A stretch of DNA of 64,000 nt from CAWFKS01 sp963816435 (GTDB lineage Bacteria; Pseudomonadota; Alphaproteobacteria; Rhizobiales; Rhizobiaceae), in contig CAWFKS010000018.1 in assembly GCA_963816435.1 (NCBI GenBank), forward strand, positions 186,001 through 250,000, in the 5' to 3' direction. The notes beneath the pieces were generated by a model that saw only the letters and a program-made list of their open reading frames with translations, searched no databases and was not told where the DNA came from. The translations under genes and the position numbers were made by a program. Positions 53,995 to 63,769 of the stretch are shown in pieces. Numbering within the stretch: the stretch's first letter is position 1; every line of letters starts with the position of its first letter.

Positions 53995-55513
53995 TCAGCC
54001 CTCGTTCACGGGCAGCGCGACGAAGCGGCTGACATTGTCGCGCGAAAGCTGCACGAGCACGGCCGGGCGGCCGGCATCGCTGGCTTCCTTGACGGCCTTG
54101 GTCACGTCGTCCGAGCTGGTCACCTCCTTGGAGTTGACCGAGACGATGACGTCGCCCGCCTGGATGCCGCGGTCGGCGGCATCGCTGTTGGGGTCGACGT
54201 CGGTGACCACCAGGCCCTTGCCGTCCTCGGACGGCGTGACGGTCAGGCCGAAGCTCGCCGAGCGAGTCGGTGCTCTGGTCGGGCGAAGCCTGGTCGGCCG
54301 AGGCCACCTGGTCGGGAGCCGGCAGCTCGCCGAGCTTCAGGTCGACGGTCTTCGACTTGCCGTCGCGCCACAGCGTCACCTGGGCGCTGGAGCCCGGCTG
54401 CATGTTGCCGATCTTGCGGGCCAGTTCGCGCGGGCCGTCGATCGTCTCGCCGTCGACGCCGGTGATGACGTCGCCCGACTGGATGCCGGCAGCCTTGGCC
54501 GGACCGTTGTCCTGCGCCTCGGCGACGAGCGCGCCCTTCTCGTCCTGCAGGCCGATCGCGTTGGCGATGTCCTTGGTGACGGGCTGGATCTGCACGCCGA
54601 GCCAGCCGCGCTGGATCGAGCCGTTCTTGATCAGGCCGTTGACGACGTTCTGCGCCGTCGACGCCGGAATGGCGAAGGCGATGCCGACATTGCCGCCGGA
54701 GGGCGAGAAGATCGCGGTGTTGATGCCGACGACCTCGCCGTTGAGGTTGAAGGCCGGGCCACCGGAGTTGCCGCGGTTCACCGCCGCGTCGATCTGGATG
54801 AAGTCGTCGTAGGGACCGGCGCCGATGTCGCGGCCGCGGGCCGAGACGATGCCGGCGGTGACGGTGCCGCCGAGGCCGAACGGGTTGCCGACCGCGACGA
54901 CCCAGTCGCCGACGCGCACCTTCGAATCGTCGGCGAACTTGACGTAGGTGAACTTGCGGTTCGCGTCGACCTTCAGCACTGCCAGGTCGGTGCGCGGATC
55001 GGTGCCGATCAGCTTGGCGTCGAGCTCGTCGCCGTTGTCCATCACCACGGTGTAGGCGGCGCCGCCGTCGACGACGTGGTTGTTGGTGACGAGATAGCCG
55101 TCATCGGAGATGAAGAAGCCCGAGCCCTGCGCGACCGGGCGGATGCGGCCGGGACCGCGCCGCTGGTGCTGCTGGTCGCCGTCGGGGCCCTGGCGGAACT
55201 GGCGGAAGAAGCGGTTCAGCGGGCTGTCCGGCGGCAAATTGTCCATGCCCGGCAGCGAGAACTGCATGCCATCGTCGGCGGCCGGCGAGACCTTGGCCGA
55301 GACGCGCACGCTGACGACGGCCGGCGAGACCTTCTCGACGACGTCGGCGAAGCCGGTCGACTGCGGGGTCTGCACGTGCACGGCGTCGGCCAGCACCGGC
55401 TGGGTGTTGGTGGTGACGGCGCCCATGCCGATGGCGCCGGCGATCGCGACGGAGGCCGCGGCGGCGAGCAGGCGCTTGCGCGTGCTCACGGTAGCCTTGA
55501 TCTTGTCTGTCAT
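53995..55513 (-). CDS. degP: DegP/DegQ-type periplasmic serine protease (one-base frameshift)
   Basis: Do-family HtrA protease and chaperone, 505 residues after correction. It has an N-terminal signal segment (RLLAAAASVAIAGAIGMGAV), then the catalytic triad: His in YLVTNNHVVDGG, Asp in GTDPRTDLAVLK, Ser in AVNRGNSGGPAF. Two PDZ domains follow (NGPAKAAGIQSGDVITGVDG and DPNSDAADRGIQAGDVIVSV). One extra base near 54260 breaks the linker between the PDZ domains (DSLASFGLTVTPSEDGKG). It degrades misfolded envelope proteins. The adjacent two-component pair may control it. Confidence 0.95.
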
Positions 55514-55649
55514 TTTGTCCTGTCCTCTTTCCTGACGGGTTCAGGGTCGGATGCGTCTTTCGGCATCGCTGACAGGACAGATAGGCTTGGCCACCTTACG
55601 CGACCATTTCCGGCGGATGAAACTTTCGTAAGGTTGGGGGTGCGAAATC

Positions 55650-56885
55650 CTACTCCGCGCGCTCCACCACCGTCGAGACATGGGCCACGCTCTCCAGCGT
55701 CCGGTGCACCGGGCATTTTCCCGCGATCTCGACGATCTTGTCGGCGATCTCGTCCGGCAAATCGCCCTCGATGGTGATGACGCGGTGGAACTGGTCGATC
55801 TTCGCGCCGGAATTGCGCACCTCCTCGGTGCAGTCGGCGCAGTCCTTCGAATGGATCTTCTTGTGCGAGACGTCGACCGAGACGCGCCCCAGCTTCAGCT
55901 TCTTGAAATCGGCATAGATGCGCAGCGTCATCGAGGTGCAGGCGCCGAGCGCGATCGACAGGTAGTCGTAGGGCGACGGACCGGTGTCCAGGCCACCCGC
56001 GCTCACCGGCTCGTCGGCGAACAGGCGGTGGCGGCCTGCCTGAACGGCGTTCTGGAACTTGCCCTCGCCGGTTTCCTTCACCCGCACGGTCTCGATCGGT
56101 TTGTCGCCCTGCGGCTCGTCGTGGGCGATGTAGCGCGAGGCCCAGCCGACGATGACGGAGGCCGCGAAGGCCGCGTCGGCCGGATCGGTCAGCAGATGGT
56201 CGGCGTGGTCGAGCGAGACGAAGCTCTTGGGATGTTTCGCGGCGGTGAAGATCGTGGTGGCGTTGTCGATGCCGACGATCTCGTCGCGTGGAGAATGCAG
56301 CACCAGCAGCGGCCGGCGCAGCTCGGCGATGGCGCGGCGCAGATTGGTGTCGCGCACGTCCTCGACGAAATCGCGGCCGATGCAGAAGCGGCGCCCGGCA
56401 AGCGTCACTTCCGCCTCCCCCTTCTCCTCGATCTCGGCGAGGCTGGAATGGAAGCTCTTCAGCACGTGCTCGGCGTCGGCCGGCGCGCCGATCGTGGCGA
56501 CGGCCTTGACCTCGGGAATGCGGCCGGCAGCCGCCAGCACCGCGGCGCCGCCGAGCGAATGGCCGATCAGCAGCGCCGGCGCCTCGTAGCGCTCGCGCAG
56601 GAAGTCGGCCGCCGAGACCAGGTCGCCGACATTGGAGGAAAAATCCGTCGAGGCGAACTCGCCCTCGCTGGCGCCGAGTCCGGTGAAGTCGAAGCGCAGC
56701 ACGGCGATGCCGGCGCGCGACAGTTCGGCGGCGATGCGGCGCACCGCGGCCAGGTCCTTGGAGCAGGTGAAGCAATGGGCAAAAAGCGCGAAGGCCCGAA
56801 CCGGGCCGTTCGGCATGTCGAGGCGGGCGGCGAGCTTCGCCCCCGAATGTCCTGCGAAATCCACCCGCTGAACCGACGGTGTCAT
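55650..56885 (-). CDS. alpha/beta hydrolase fused to an OsmC-family domain
   Basis: A 411-residue two-domain protein. Residues 1-250 form an alpha/beta hydrolase with nucleophile motif LLIGHSLGGAAVL, aspartate region VLHSPRDEIVGIDNA and histidine in SLDHADHLLTDP. Residues 270-411 are an OsmC/Ohr-like domain with a peroxidatic cysteine in ALGACTSMTLRIYADF and a second in AGKCPVHRTLESVAHV. OsmC proteins reduce organic hydroperoxides, so the hydrolase may supply or process a lipid-derived substrate. The fusion is known in alphaproteobacteria and is intact. The start at 56885 follows GGGAGGGG. Confidence 0.88.
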   Translation of the reverse strand: MTPSVQRVDFAGHSGAKLAARLDMPNGPVRAFALFAHCFTCSKDLAAVRRIAAELSRAGIAVLRFDFTGLGASEGEFASTDFSSNVGDLVSAADFLRERYEAPALLIGHSLGGAAVLAAAGRIPEVKAVATIGAPADAEHVLKSFHSSLAEIEEKGEAEVTLAGRRFCIGRDFVEDVRDTNLRRAIAELRRPLLVLHSPRDEIVGIDNATTIFTAAKHPKSFVSLDHADHLLTDPADAAFAASVIVGWASRYIAHDEPQGDKPIETVRVKETGEGKFQNAVQAGRHRLFADEPVSAGGLDTGPSPYDYLSIALGACTSMTLRIYADFKKLKLGRVSVDVSHKKIHSKDCADCTEEVRNSGAKIDQFHRVITIEGDLPDEIADKIVEIAGKCPVHRTLESVAHVSTVVERAE

Positions 56886-56917
56886 TTGCCCCTCCCCCGT
56901 TTTCCCCGGCTCCCCGC

Positions 56918-57394
56918 TCAGGCCGTCCCGCCGTCCGGCTCGCGCAGCATCGCGTCGAGACGCGCCTTCTCCTCGTCCGACAGCGGCTTCACCTCGCGGC
57001 GCGCACCCCTGCCCTTGATGACGAGCGCCACTCCGCCGGCAAGAAGCAGAATGACCGGCGTGCCCCACAACAGCGCGTTGCGCATGCTGAAGCGCGGCTT
57101 CAGAAGCACGAACTCGCCGTAGCGCGCCACGATGTAGTCGATCACCTGCTGGTCGGTGTCGCCGGCCACCAGCCTCTGGCGAACCAGCACCCGGAGGTCG
57201 TGCGCCAGGTCGGCGTTGGAGTTGTCGATCAATTCGTTCTGGCAGACCAGGCAGCGCAGCTGTTCGGAGATGACGCGGGCGCGGTGCTCCAGCGCCGGGT
57301 CCTTCAGTTCCTCGCTCGGCAGCACCGCAAGCGCGGGACCGGCGAGAACGACCAGCGCCGCCAACGCAAGCACGACGCGGCGCACGAGCGTCAC
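56918..57394 (-). CDS. ccmH: cytochrome c maturation protein CcmH (CycL)
   Basis: Periplasmic thiol-disulfide protein that reduces apocytochrome c before haem attachment. It has 158 residues, a signal peptide (VVLALAALVVLAGPALAVLP) and the active motif LRCLVCQN. A C-terminal membrane helix is NALLWGTPVILLLAGGVAL. The start is the GTG at 57394, which overlaps the ccmF stop as GTGA; no ATG fits. It is the last gene of the ccmIEFH operon. Confidence 0.93.
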   Translation of the reverse strand: MTLVRRVVLALAALVVLAGPALAVLPSEELKDPALEHRARVISEQLRCLVCQNELIDNSNADLAHDLRVLVRQRLVAGDTDQQVIDYIVARYGEFVLLKPRFSMRNALLWGTPVILLLAGGVALVIKGRGARREVKPLSDEEKARLDAMLREPDGGTA

Positions 57395-59376
57395 GACGCC
57401 ACCGCCTGTGCCTGCCTGCTGCGGCGCCGCGAGGGCGCGCCGACGCGCAGCCGCCTGTCGAGCAGCGAGGCGATGCCGCCAGCCATCATGACCAGCGCGC
57501 CGCCCCAGATCAGGGTGACCAGCGGCTTCCACCACGCACGCACGACCATGCCGCCACTGTCGGCGGGGTCGCCCAGCGAGACGTAGAGCTGGCTGAAGCC
57601 GCGCGTCAGGATGCCGGCTTCGGTCGTCGGCATGCCGCGGGCCGGATAGAAGCGCTTGGCCGAGCTCAGCGTGCCGAGCTCGTCGCCTTTGGCATCCATG
57701 AAGGTGAAGATGCCGCGCTGCTCGGTGTAGTTCGGCCCCTTGTCCGCCTCCATGCCCTCGAAGCGGAGCTGGTATCCGGCGAGTTCGATGGTCTGGCCGG
57801 TCTTCATCACCTGGATGCTCTCGGCCTGGAAGGCGGTGACCGAGACGATGCCGAGCAGCGTCACGCCGAGCCCCATGTGGGCGAGCGCGGTGCCGAAGGC
57901 GGAGGTCGGCAGGCCGGCCAGGCGCCGCATCGCGACACCGGCGGAGGTGCGCGGCAGCCCGGCCTTGAGTGCCAGGTCGGTCAGCGCGCCAAGGATCAGC
58001 CAGGCCGCCAGCCCGGTGCCGAGCGCGGCCAGCACCGAGGCGCCGTCGATGAAAACGAAGACGACGAGCGCCACGGCCAGCGCACCGCCGAAGGCGGCAT
58101 AGAGGCGCTGCGCTGCCGCGGCGATGTCGCCGCGCTTCCAGGCAAGCAGCGGTCCGAACGGCACGGCGGCCAGCAGCGGCACCATCAGCGGCGCGAAGGT
58201 GAGTTCGAAGAACGGCGCGCCGACCGACATCTTGTCGCCGGAGGTCGCCTCGACCAGCAGCGGGTAGAGCGTGCCGACCAGCACGGTGGCCGCCGCCGTC
58301 GACAGGAACAAATTGTTGAGGACCAGCGCGCCTTCGCGCGAGATCGGGTGGAACAGTCCGCCCGGCGTGATGCTCGAGGCGCGCAGCGCGAACAGCGCCA
58401 GCGAACCGCCGATGAAGAAGGTGAGGATCGCCAGGATGAAGACGCCGCGGCTGGGGTCCGTGGCGAAGGCGTGCACCGAGGTCAGCACGCCCGAGCGCAC
58501 CAGGAAGGTTCCGAGCAGCGACAGCGAAAAGGTGAGGATCGCCAGAAGCAGCGTCCAGATCTTCAGCGCGGCGCGCTTTTCCATCACCAGCGCGGAATGC
58601 AGCAGCGCGGTGCCGGCGAGCCACGGCATGAACGAGGCGTTCTCCACCGGGTCCCAGAACCAGAAGCCGCCCCAGCCGAGCTCGTAATAGGCCCAGTAGG
58701 AGCCCATCGCGATGCCGCCGGTGAGGAATATCCACGCCGTCAGCGTCCACGGGCGCACCCAGCGCGCCCAGGTGGCGTCGATGCGCCCCTCGATCAGCGC
58801 CGCGACGGCGAAGGCGAAGGAAATCGAGAAGCCGACATAGCCGAGATAGAGAAGCGGCGGGTGGATCGCCAGGCCGACGTCCTGCAGCACCGGGTTGAGG
58901 TCGCGCCCCTCGATCGGCGCCGGGATGAGCCGGGTGAACGGGTTGGAGGTGGCGAGGATGAACAGCAGGAAGGCGGCGCCGATCAGCCCCTGCACGCCCA
59001 GCACATTGGCCCGCAGCGTCGCCGGAAGGTTGGTGCCGAAGAATGCCACCAGCGCGCCGAACAGCGTCAGGATGAACACCCACAGGATCATCGATCCCTC
59101 GTGGCTGCCCCAGGCGCCGGTGACCTTGTAGAGCATCGGCTTCAGCGAATGGGAGTTCTCCCAAACGTTGAGGACGGAGAAGTCGGAGGTGACATGGGCG
59201 AAGATCAGCGCGGCGAATGACAGCGTCACCAGCGCGAAGCCGGTGATGGCGGCGGGGCTTGCCAGCGCCATCATGCGCGGATTGCCGACGCGCGCGCCGA
59301 GCGGCGGCACGACGGTCTGCACCAGCGACAGCGCGAACGCCAGCACGAGCGCGAAATGGCCGGTCTCGACGATCAA
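57391..59376 (-). CDS. ccmF: cytochrome c haem lyase subunit CcmF (CycK)
   Basis: A 661-residue integral membrane protein with about 15 helices. The haem-handling tryptophan-rich motif is WGGFWFWDPVENASFMPW. It moves haem from CcmE onto apocytochrome together with CcmH and CcmI. It is continuous with ccmE (31 bases) upstream and overlaps ccmH downstream, with the operon order I-E-F-H. It serves the cytochrome at 7624 and all other c-type cytochromes. Confidence 0.96.
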   Translation of the reverse strand: MIVETGHFALVLAFALSLVQTVVPPLGARVGNPRMMALASPAAITGFALVTLSFAALIFAHVTSDFSVLNVWENSHSLKPMLYKVTGAWGSHEGSMILWVFILTLFGALVAFFGTNLPATLRANVLGVQGLIGAAFLLFILATSNPFTRLIPAPIEGRDLNPVLQDVGLAIHPPLLYLGYVGFSISFAFAVAALIEGRIDATWARWVRPWTLTAWIFLTGGIAMGSYWAYYELGWGGFWFWDPVENASFMPWLAGTALLHSALVMEKRAALKIWTLLLAILTFSLSLLGTFLVRSGVLTSVHAFATDPSRGVFILAILTFFIGGSLALFALRASSITPGGLFHPISREGALVLNNLFLSTAAATVLVGTLYPLLVEATSGDKMSVGAPFFELTFAPLMVPLLAAVPFGPLLAWKRGDIAAAAQRLYAAFGGALAVALVVFVFIDGASVLAALGTGLAAWLILGALTDLALKAGLPRTSAGVAMRRLAGLPTSAFGTALAHMGLGVTLLGIVSVTAFQAESIQVMKTGQTIELAGYQLRFEGMEADKGPNYTEQRGIFTFMDAKGDELGTLSSAKRFYPARGMPTTEAGILTRGFSQLYVSLGDPADSGGMVVRAWWKPLVTLIWGGALVMMAGGIASLLDRRLRVGAPSRRRSRQAQAVAS

Positions 59377-59407
59377 GCCGGCACCCCGCCGGATTTCGGT
59401 GCGGCGA

Positions 59408-59842
59408 TCATTGCTGCTCCCAAAGTCCCTTTTCCTTCAACGCCTCGGCGACCTGCTTCGGCATGTAGGTCTCGTCGTGCTTGGCCAGCACCGTGTCGGC
59501 CACGAACGAGCCGTCCTGCGCGAAGGCGCCCTCGACGACCACGCCCTTGTCCTCCTTGAACAGGTCGGGAAGGATGCCGGTGTAGCTGACCTTCACGCTG
59601 CGGTCGCCGTCGGTCACGTCGAAACGCACCTTGGTGCCCTGCCCGCGCTCGACGCTGCCGTCGCCGACCAGCCCGCCGAGGCGGATGCGCTGGCCGGGCG
59701 CAAGTTTCACCTGCGCCAGCTCCGAGGGCACGTAGAAATAGGATGCCTTCTGGCCGAGCGCGTAGAAGGTCAGGCCGGTCGCCGCGCCCAGAAAGGCGAG
59801 CCCGCCCACGATCACCGTCAGCCTTTTCTTCTTGCGCGTCAT
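59408..59842 (-). CDS. ccmE: haem chaperone CcmE (CycJ)
   Basis: A 144-residue membrane-anchored OB-fold protein that binds haem covalently in the periplasm. The N-terminal anchor is RLTVIVGGLAFLGAATGL, and the haem-linking histidine lies in LAKHDETYMPKQV, followed by the flexible tail. Its ATG overlaps the ccmI stop by four bases (ATGA). Normal length and motif. Confidence 0.96.
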   Translation of the reverse strand: MTRKKKRLTVIVGGLAFLGAATGLTFYALGQKASYFYVPSELAQVKLAPGQRIRLGGLVGDGSVERGQGTKVRFDVTDGDRSVKVSYTGILPDLFKEDKGVVVEGAFAQDGSFVADTVLAKHDETYMPKQVAEALKEKGLWEQQ

Positions 59843-60960
59843 TTCGAACCGGATTCCTCGATGCCAAGCGATGCCGCGAACGACACCAGCCCGTCGGCCT
59901 CCGCCTTGTTCTGGGTCAAGGCGTCGACGCCGCGCGCCAGCGCGTCCCTGGCCTTGTCCTTTTCTCCCAATACAACATAGGAGCGAATGAGCCGCTTCCA
60001 CCCCTCCGGGTCGGCCGGATTGTCGCGGAGCTTCTGGTCGAGCCGCGAGACCATGGTCTCGATCATCGCCTTGCGGTCGTCGGAAGACATCGAGGCGGCG
60101 GCCTGCATGTCCTCAGAACTCGGGCCCGGCGCGGCGTTCTGGCCGTCCACCGAGGCGATCGCCTCGCCGGCGGCTCCCTTCCACGGCGAATTGTCCGGCA
60201 GGTCGGCCATCATCGACTGCCACATCTTCTTCGCCTCGTCCGTGCGACCGTCCTGGGCAAGGCCCGTCGCCAGGTAGAAGCGCGCCCGCGGGTTGTTCGG
60301 ATCGAGCTTCAGCGCCGCGTCGAACGCCGCCTGCGCGTTGTCGGTGATCGTGCCGCCGGCGGCAGCCGCGATCGCCTCGCCGAGTGCCGCCTGGCGCTCT
60401 GCGTCGTCGCCCAGGAGCTGGATCGTCTTGCGATAGGCGTCGACGGCCTCCTGGTAGCGTCCGAGCCGCATGTAGATCGGCGCCAGCACCTGCCAGCCCT
60501 TGCCGTCGTCCGGGTTCGCGGCCAGATGCCGCTCGGCGCGCGCCACCAGTTCCTCGATCGTGTTGTCGGACGGATTCTTGGCGAGCCGCTCCTGAAGCGG
60601 CTGGTCGGGAATGTCGGGAGAGCCGAGGACGGCGTAGAGGCCCCAGCTCGCCACCGGCACGGCGAGAATGGCGATCGTGGCGACGATCCGCCCCAGCCGG
60701 CCGGACGAAGACGTCCGTTGCCCTCCGGTAGCGTCGAGGCGCAGCATGCGGCGGCCGATCTCGGCGCGCGCCTCTTCGGCTTCAGCCGGCGCGATCAGGC
60801 CGCGCTCGGCGTCGCGGTCGACCTCCGCCAGCTGGTCGCGATAGACCTCGAGGTCGTGCTCGCGCGGCTCGTCGGCGGCCGGCCGGGCGCGCATGAACGG
60901 AATCGCGATCGCCATGCAGGCGGCGAACGTCAGCAGTGCGGCGGCGATCCAGACAGACAT
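59839..60960 (-). CDS. ccmI: cytochrome c maturation factor CcmI (CycH)
   Basis: A 373-residue apocytochrome c chaperone. It has two N-terminal membrane segments (WIAAALLTFAACMAIAIPFM and IVATIAILAVPVASWGLYAV) with a conserved cytoplasmic loop rich in charged residues (EHDLEVYRDQLAEVDRDAER). A C-terminal periplasmic region with TPR-like repeats follows (WQVLAPIYMRLGRYQEAVDA, NPRARFYLATGLAQDG). It is the first gene of the ccm operon. Upstream is the surface-antigen lipoprotein gene on the same strand, then feuPQ, as in Sinorhizobium. Confidence 0.93.
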   Translation of the reverse strand: MSVWIAAALLTFAACMAIAIPFMRARPAADEPREHDLEVYRDQLAEVDRDAERGLIAPAEAEEARAEIGRRMLRLDATGGQRTSSSGRLGRIVATIAILAVPVASWGLYAVLGSPDIPDQPLQERLAKNPSDNTIEELVARAERHLAANPDDGKGWQVLAPIYMRLGRYQEAVDAYRKTIQLLGDDAERQAALGEAIAAAAGGTITDNAQAAFDAALKLDPNNPRARFYLATGLAQDGRTDEAKKMWQSMMADLPDNSPWKGAAGEAIASVDGQNAAPGPSSEDMQAAASMSSDDRKAMIETMVSRLDQKLRDNPADPEGWKRLIRSYVVLGEKDKARDALARGVDALTQNKAEADGLVSFAASLGIEESGSK

Positions 60961-61030
60961 GGGCCCTAATTAGTCGTGAGCTGCGGTGGTGCCAACACGG
61001 CCCGGTGCGGCCATTTGGCCTTGGCGGACG

Positions 61031-61531
61031 TCAGGTCAGCAGCGTCCAGCTGCCGTCCTCGTTGCGGCACGCCGTGCCGCGGCCGATCGTCGTGCGTCCG
61101 CCGACGTGGACGGTGTGCGAATATTGCCGGCAGTCCTGCGACCCGACGCGATACGGCTGGGCGGCAATCACCTCGCCGGAACTGCTGCCGTCGGAGTTCT
61201 GCCAGCTCACCTGCTGGCCGCCCGGCGTGTATTCCAGCGCCTTGTATTCGGCCTCCAGCGCCAGCCGGCGGTCGGCCCTTCCGAGGCCGGCGCCCGCCTG
61301 CCCCGCCGCGATGCCGCCCGCCATGCCGCCGATCACCGGCACCGACGGTTTCTGGTCGCCGCTCTTGGCGCCGTTGTCGACATAAAGCCCTGTCAGCATG
61401 TCGGAGGCGCCGCCAGTGCCGGTGCCGCCCGTCGTCGTGCATCCGGCAAGGAAGGCCGCCAGCAGCGCGGCCGCCGCGCCAAGCCCCGTCCTCAACGCCG
61501 CAACTCCGTTCCTGCTTGAAGAATTCGTCAA
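61031..61531 (-). CDS. outer-membrane lipoprotein, 17-kDa surface-antigen-like
   Basis: A 166-residue lipoprotein with lipobox LLAAFLAGC about 25 residues in. It also has a glycine-rich segment (VIGGMAGGIAAGQAGAGLG) of the kind that spans membranes in the 17-kDa antigen family, and a C-terminal domain with RVGSQDCRQYSHTVHVGGRT and ACRNEDGSWTLL. The likely start is a TTG at 61531 preceded by GGGGAG; the longer frame to 61606 gives an unlikely leader. It lies between ccmI and feuQ. Function unknown. Confidence 0.75.
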   Translation of the reverse strand: MTNSSSRNGVAALRTGLGAAAALLAAFLAGCTTTGGTGTGGASDMLTGLYVDNGAKSGDQKPSVPVIGGMAGGIAAGQAGAGLGRADRRLALEAEYKALEYTPGGQQVSWQNSDGSSSGEVIAAQPYRVGSQDCRQYSHTVHVGGRTTIGRGTACRNEDGSWTLLT

Positions 61532-61610
61532 ACCGGCTCCCCGATAGGCATCATCTTTGACCGAAGTTTGGCCGGTTGCGCGAGGCCTCGCCCGCATCAT
61601 CCGCATTGCC

Positions 61611-63034
61611 TCAATGCCGCGCGGCGCGCAACCGCACTATCGCATAGAGGCCGCCGAGTTGCGATTTGCGCAGCCACAGATCGCCCCCGTATTCCTTGAC
61701 CAGATCGGCCACTATCGCAAGCCCGAGCCCGGTTCCCGGCTTGGTTTCGTCGAGGCGCCTGCCGCGCTTCAGCGCCTCGCGCGCCTTGTCCTCGGGAATG
61801 CCGGGTCCGTCGTCCTCGATCGCCAGCTCGAAGACCGGCCCGTCCGCCGTTTCGGGCAGCGACGCGCCGATGCGCACCTTCCCGCGCGACCATTTCAGAG
61901 CATTCTCCAGAAGGTTGCCGCAGATCTCCTCCAGATCCTCCTTCTCGCCGGCGAAGACGATGTCGGCGTCCGGCAAAAGCAGCTCGATCTCGGTGTCCGG
62001 ATTGATCTTGCGCAGCACGCGCGTCATCCGCTCCAGCGTCTCGTTGACCGGCGTGCGGAAGACAACGCCGTCGCGCTGCGCGGCGATGCGGGCGCGCTGC
62101 AGATAGTGCTCCACCTGCTGCTGCATGGCGCGGGCCTGGTCGGTCACCAGCCGGCCGCGCTCGCCGCCCAGGGAATGGCCCTCGTTGAGCAGCACCGCGA
62201 GCGGCGTCTTCAGCGAATGGGCGAGATTGCCGACCTGGGTGCGGGCGCGCTCCACCACCCGCCGGTTGCTGTCGATCAGAGCGTTGGTCTCGTCGGCCAG
62301 CGGCGCGATCTCGGCGGGGAAATCGCCGTCGAGCCGCTGCGCCCTGCCCTCGCGCACGTCCGACAACACCCGCCGGACGCGGCGCAGCGGCATCAGCCCG
62401 AGCAGGATCGCGGCGGCGTTGATGCCGATCAGGCCGAGGCCGAGCAGGCCGAGATAGGTGTAGAGCTGGCGCTCGAAGGAGGCGATCTCGGCGGCCAGCT
62501 CGCTGTGATTGCCCATCACGCGGAACCGGGCGATGTCGTTGTTGTCGTCGAGCGCCAGTTCCGCCTCCAGCACCTTCACCTCCTCGCCGGCGAGGCCGGG
62601 CGCGAGATAGGTGCGCCGGAACTGGCTGTCGAAAGGGCACTTCGGCGGCGGTCGGCGACGGGCAACGGCTGCGTCAGCGAAATCGAGCTCAGCCTGCCCT
62701 TCAGGCCCGGCGTGCGCGGCTCGACCGCCCAGTACCAGCCCGACCCGGGAATGGTGAAGCGCTGGTCGCCGAGATTGGGAACGCCGGTAAGGGTGCGGTC
62801 GGTGACCGAGACGGAGCCGATGAGGTTGTAGAGATGCGCCGTCAGCAGCCGGTCGAAATCGCGCTCGGAATAGTGCCTGAACAGCGTCGAGATGATCGCG
62901 GCGATGACCACCAGCGCCAGCACCGCCCAGATGGTGGACAGCGCCACCACCCTCAGGGTCAGCGAGCCGAACAGGCGCCGCAGCCTTCCGGCCTCGCTTG
63001 CGGACCCGGAAGCCTCCTCGCCAGGCACGGTCAC
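61611..63034 (-). CDS. feuQ: FeuQ-type sensor histidine kinase (two single-base frameshifts)
   Basis: A 473-residue membrane sensor kinase after removing two bases near 62633 and 62650. Helices flank a periplasmic sensor (LSTIWAVLALVVIAAIISTL, then LGLLGLGLIGINAAAILLGL). The H-box reads VGNLAHSLKTPLAVLLNEGH (the family's unusual HSLKTPL), followed by the N-box EICGNLLENALKWSRG and G-boxes EDDGPGIP and GTGLGLAIV. The GTG start at 63034 overlaps the feuP stop by four bases. In rhizobia FeuPQ influences iron uptake (R. leguminosarum) and cyclic-glucan export and osmotic adaptation (S. meliloti). Confidence 0.9.
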
Positions 63035-63696
63035 GCGCCGGGCGCGCGCATGCGGTAGCCCATGCCGCGCACGGTCTCGATCAGGTCGATGCCCATCTTC
63101 TTGCGCAGGCGGCCGACGAAGACCTCGATCGTGTTGGAATCGCGATCGAAGTCCTGGTCGTAGAGATGCTCGACCAGCTCGGTGCGCGACACGACCTCGT
63201 CGGAATGGTGCATCAGGTAGGCGAGCAGGCGGAACTCGTGCGAGGTGAGCTTCAGCGGCACGCCGTCGATGTCGGCCTTGGAGCTCTTGGTGTCGAGCCG
63301 CAGCGGCCCGCAGGTCAGTTCGGAACTGGCATGGCCGGCGGCGCGGCGGATCAGCGCCCTCAGCCGCGCCAGCACTTCCTCGATGTGGAAGGGCTTGGCG
63401 ACGTAGTCGTCGGCGCCGGCGTCGATGCCGGCGACCTTGTCGCTCCAGCGGTCGCGTGCGGTGAGAATGAGCACCGGCATCTTGCGCCCGTCGCGGCGCC
63501 AGCGCTCGAGCACCGAAAGCCCGTCCATCTGCGGCAGGCCGATATCGAGGATCACGGCGTCGTAGGGTTCGGTGTCGCCGAGGAAATGGCCTTCCTCGCC
63601 GTCATAGGCGCGGTCGACGGCGTAGCCGGAATCGGTCAGCGCATCGACGAGCTGCCGGTTGAGATCCTTGTCGTCCTCGACCACGAGAATGCGCAT
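63031..63696 (-). CDS. feuP: FeuP-type OmpR-family response regulator
   Basis: A 221-residue response regulator. The receiver has MRILVVEDDKDLNRQLVDAL, the phospho-acceptor aspartate in AVILDIGLPQMDGLSVLERW and the lysine in ADDYVAKPFHIEEVLAR. The winged-helix DNA-binding domain has LTSHEFRLLAYLMHHSDEVV and NTIEVFVGRLRKKMGIDLIE. The sequence closely follows Sinorhizobium FeuP as recalled. The ATG at 63696 opens the receiver directly. Coupled to feuQ by a four-base overlap. Upstream, on the same strand, is a small conserved protein gene. Confidence 0.92.
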   Translation of the reverse strand: MRILVVEDDKDLNRQLVDALTDSGYAVDRAYDGEEGHFLGDTEPYDAVILDIGLPQMDGLSVLERWRRDGRKMPVLILTARDRWSDKVAGIDAGADDYVAKPFHIEEVLARLRALIRRAAGHASSELTCGPLRLDTKSSKADIDGVPLKLTSHEFRLLAYLMHHSDEVVSRTELVEHLYDQDFDRDSNTIEVFVGRLRKKMGIDLIETVRGMGYRMRAPGA

Positions 63697-63769
63697 CGGT
63701 CGTCCCCCTTGGTGCTGCCCGCATTTTGGCCGAGTCTCGCCGTTCGGCAAGGCCATTGCGGAAGCCAAC

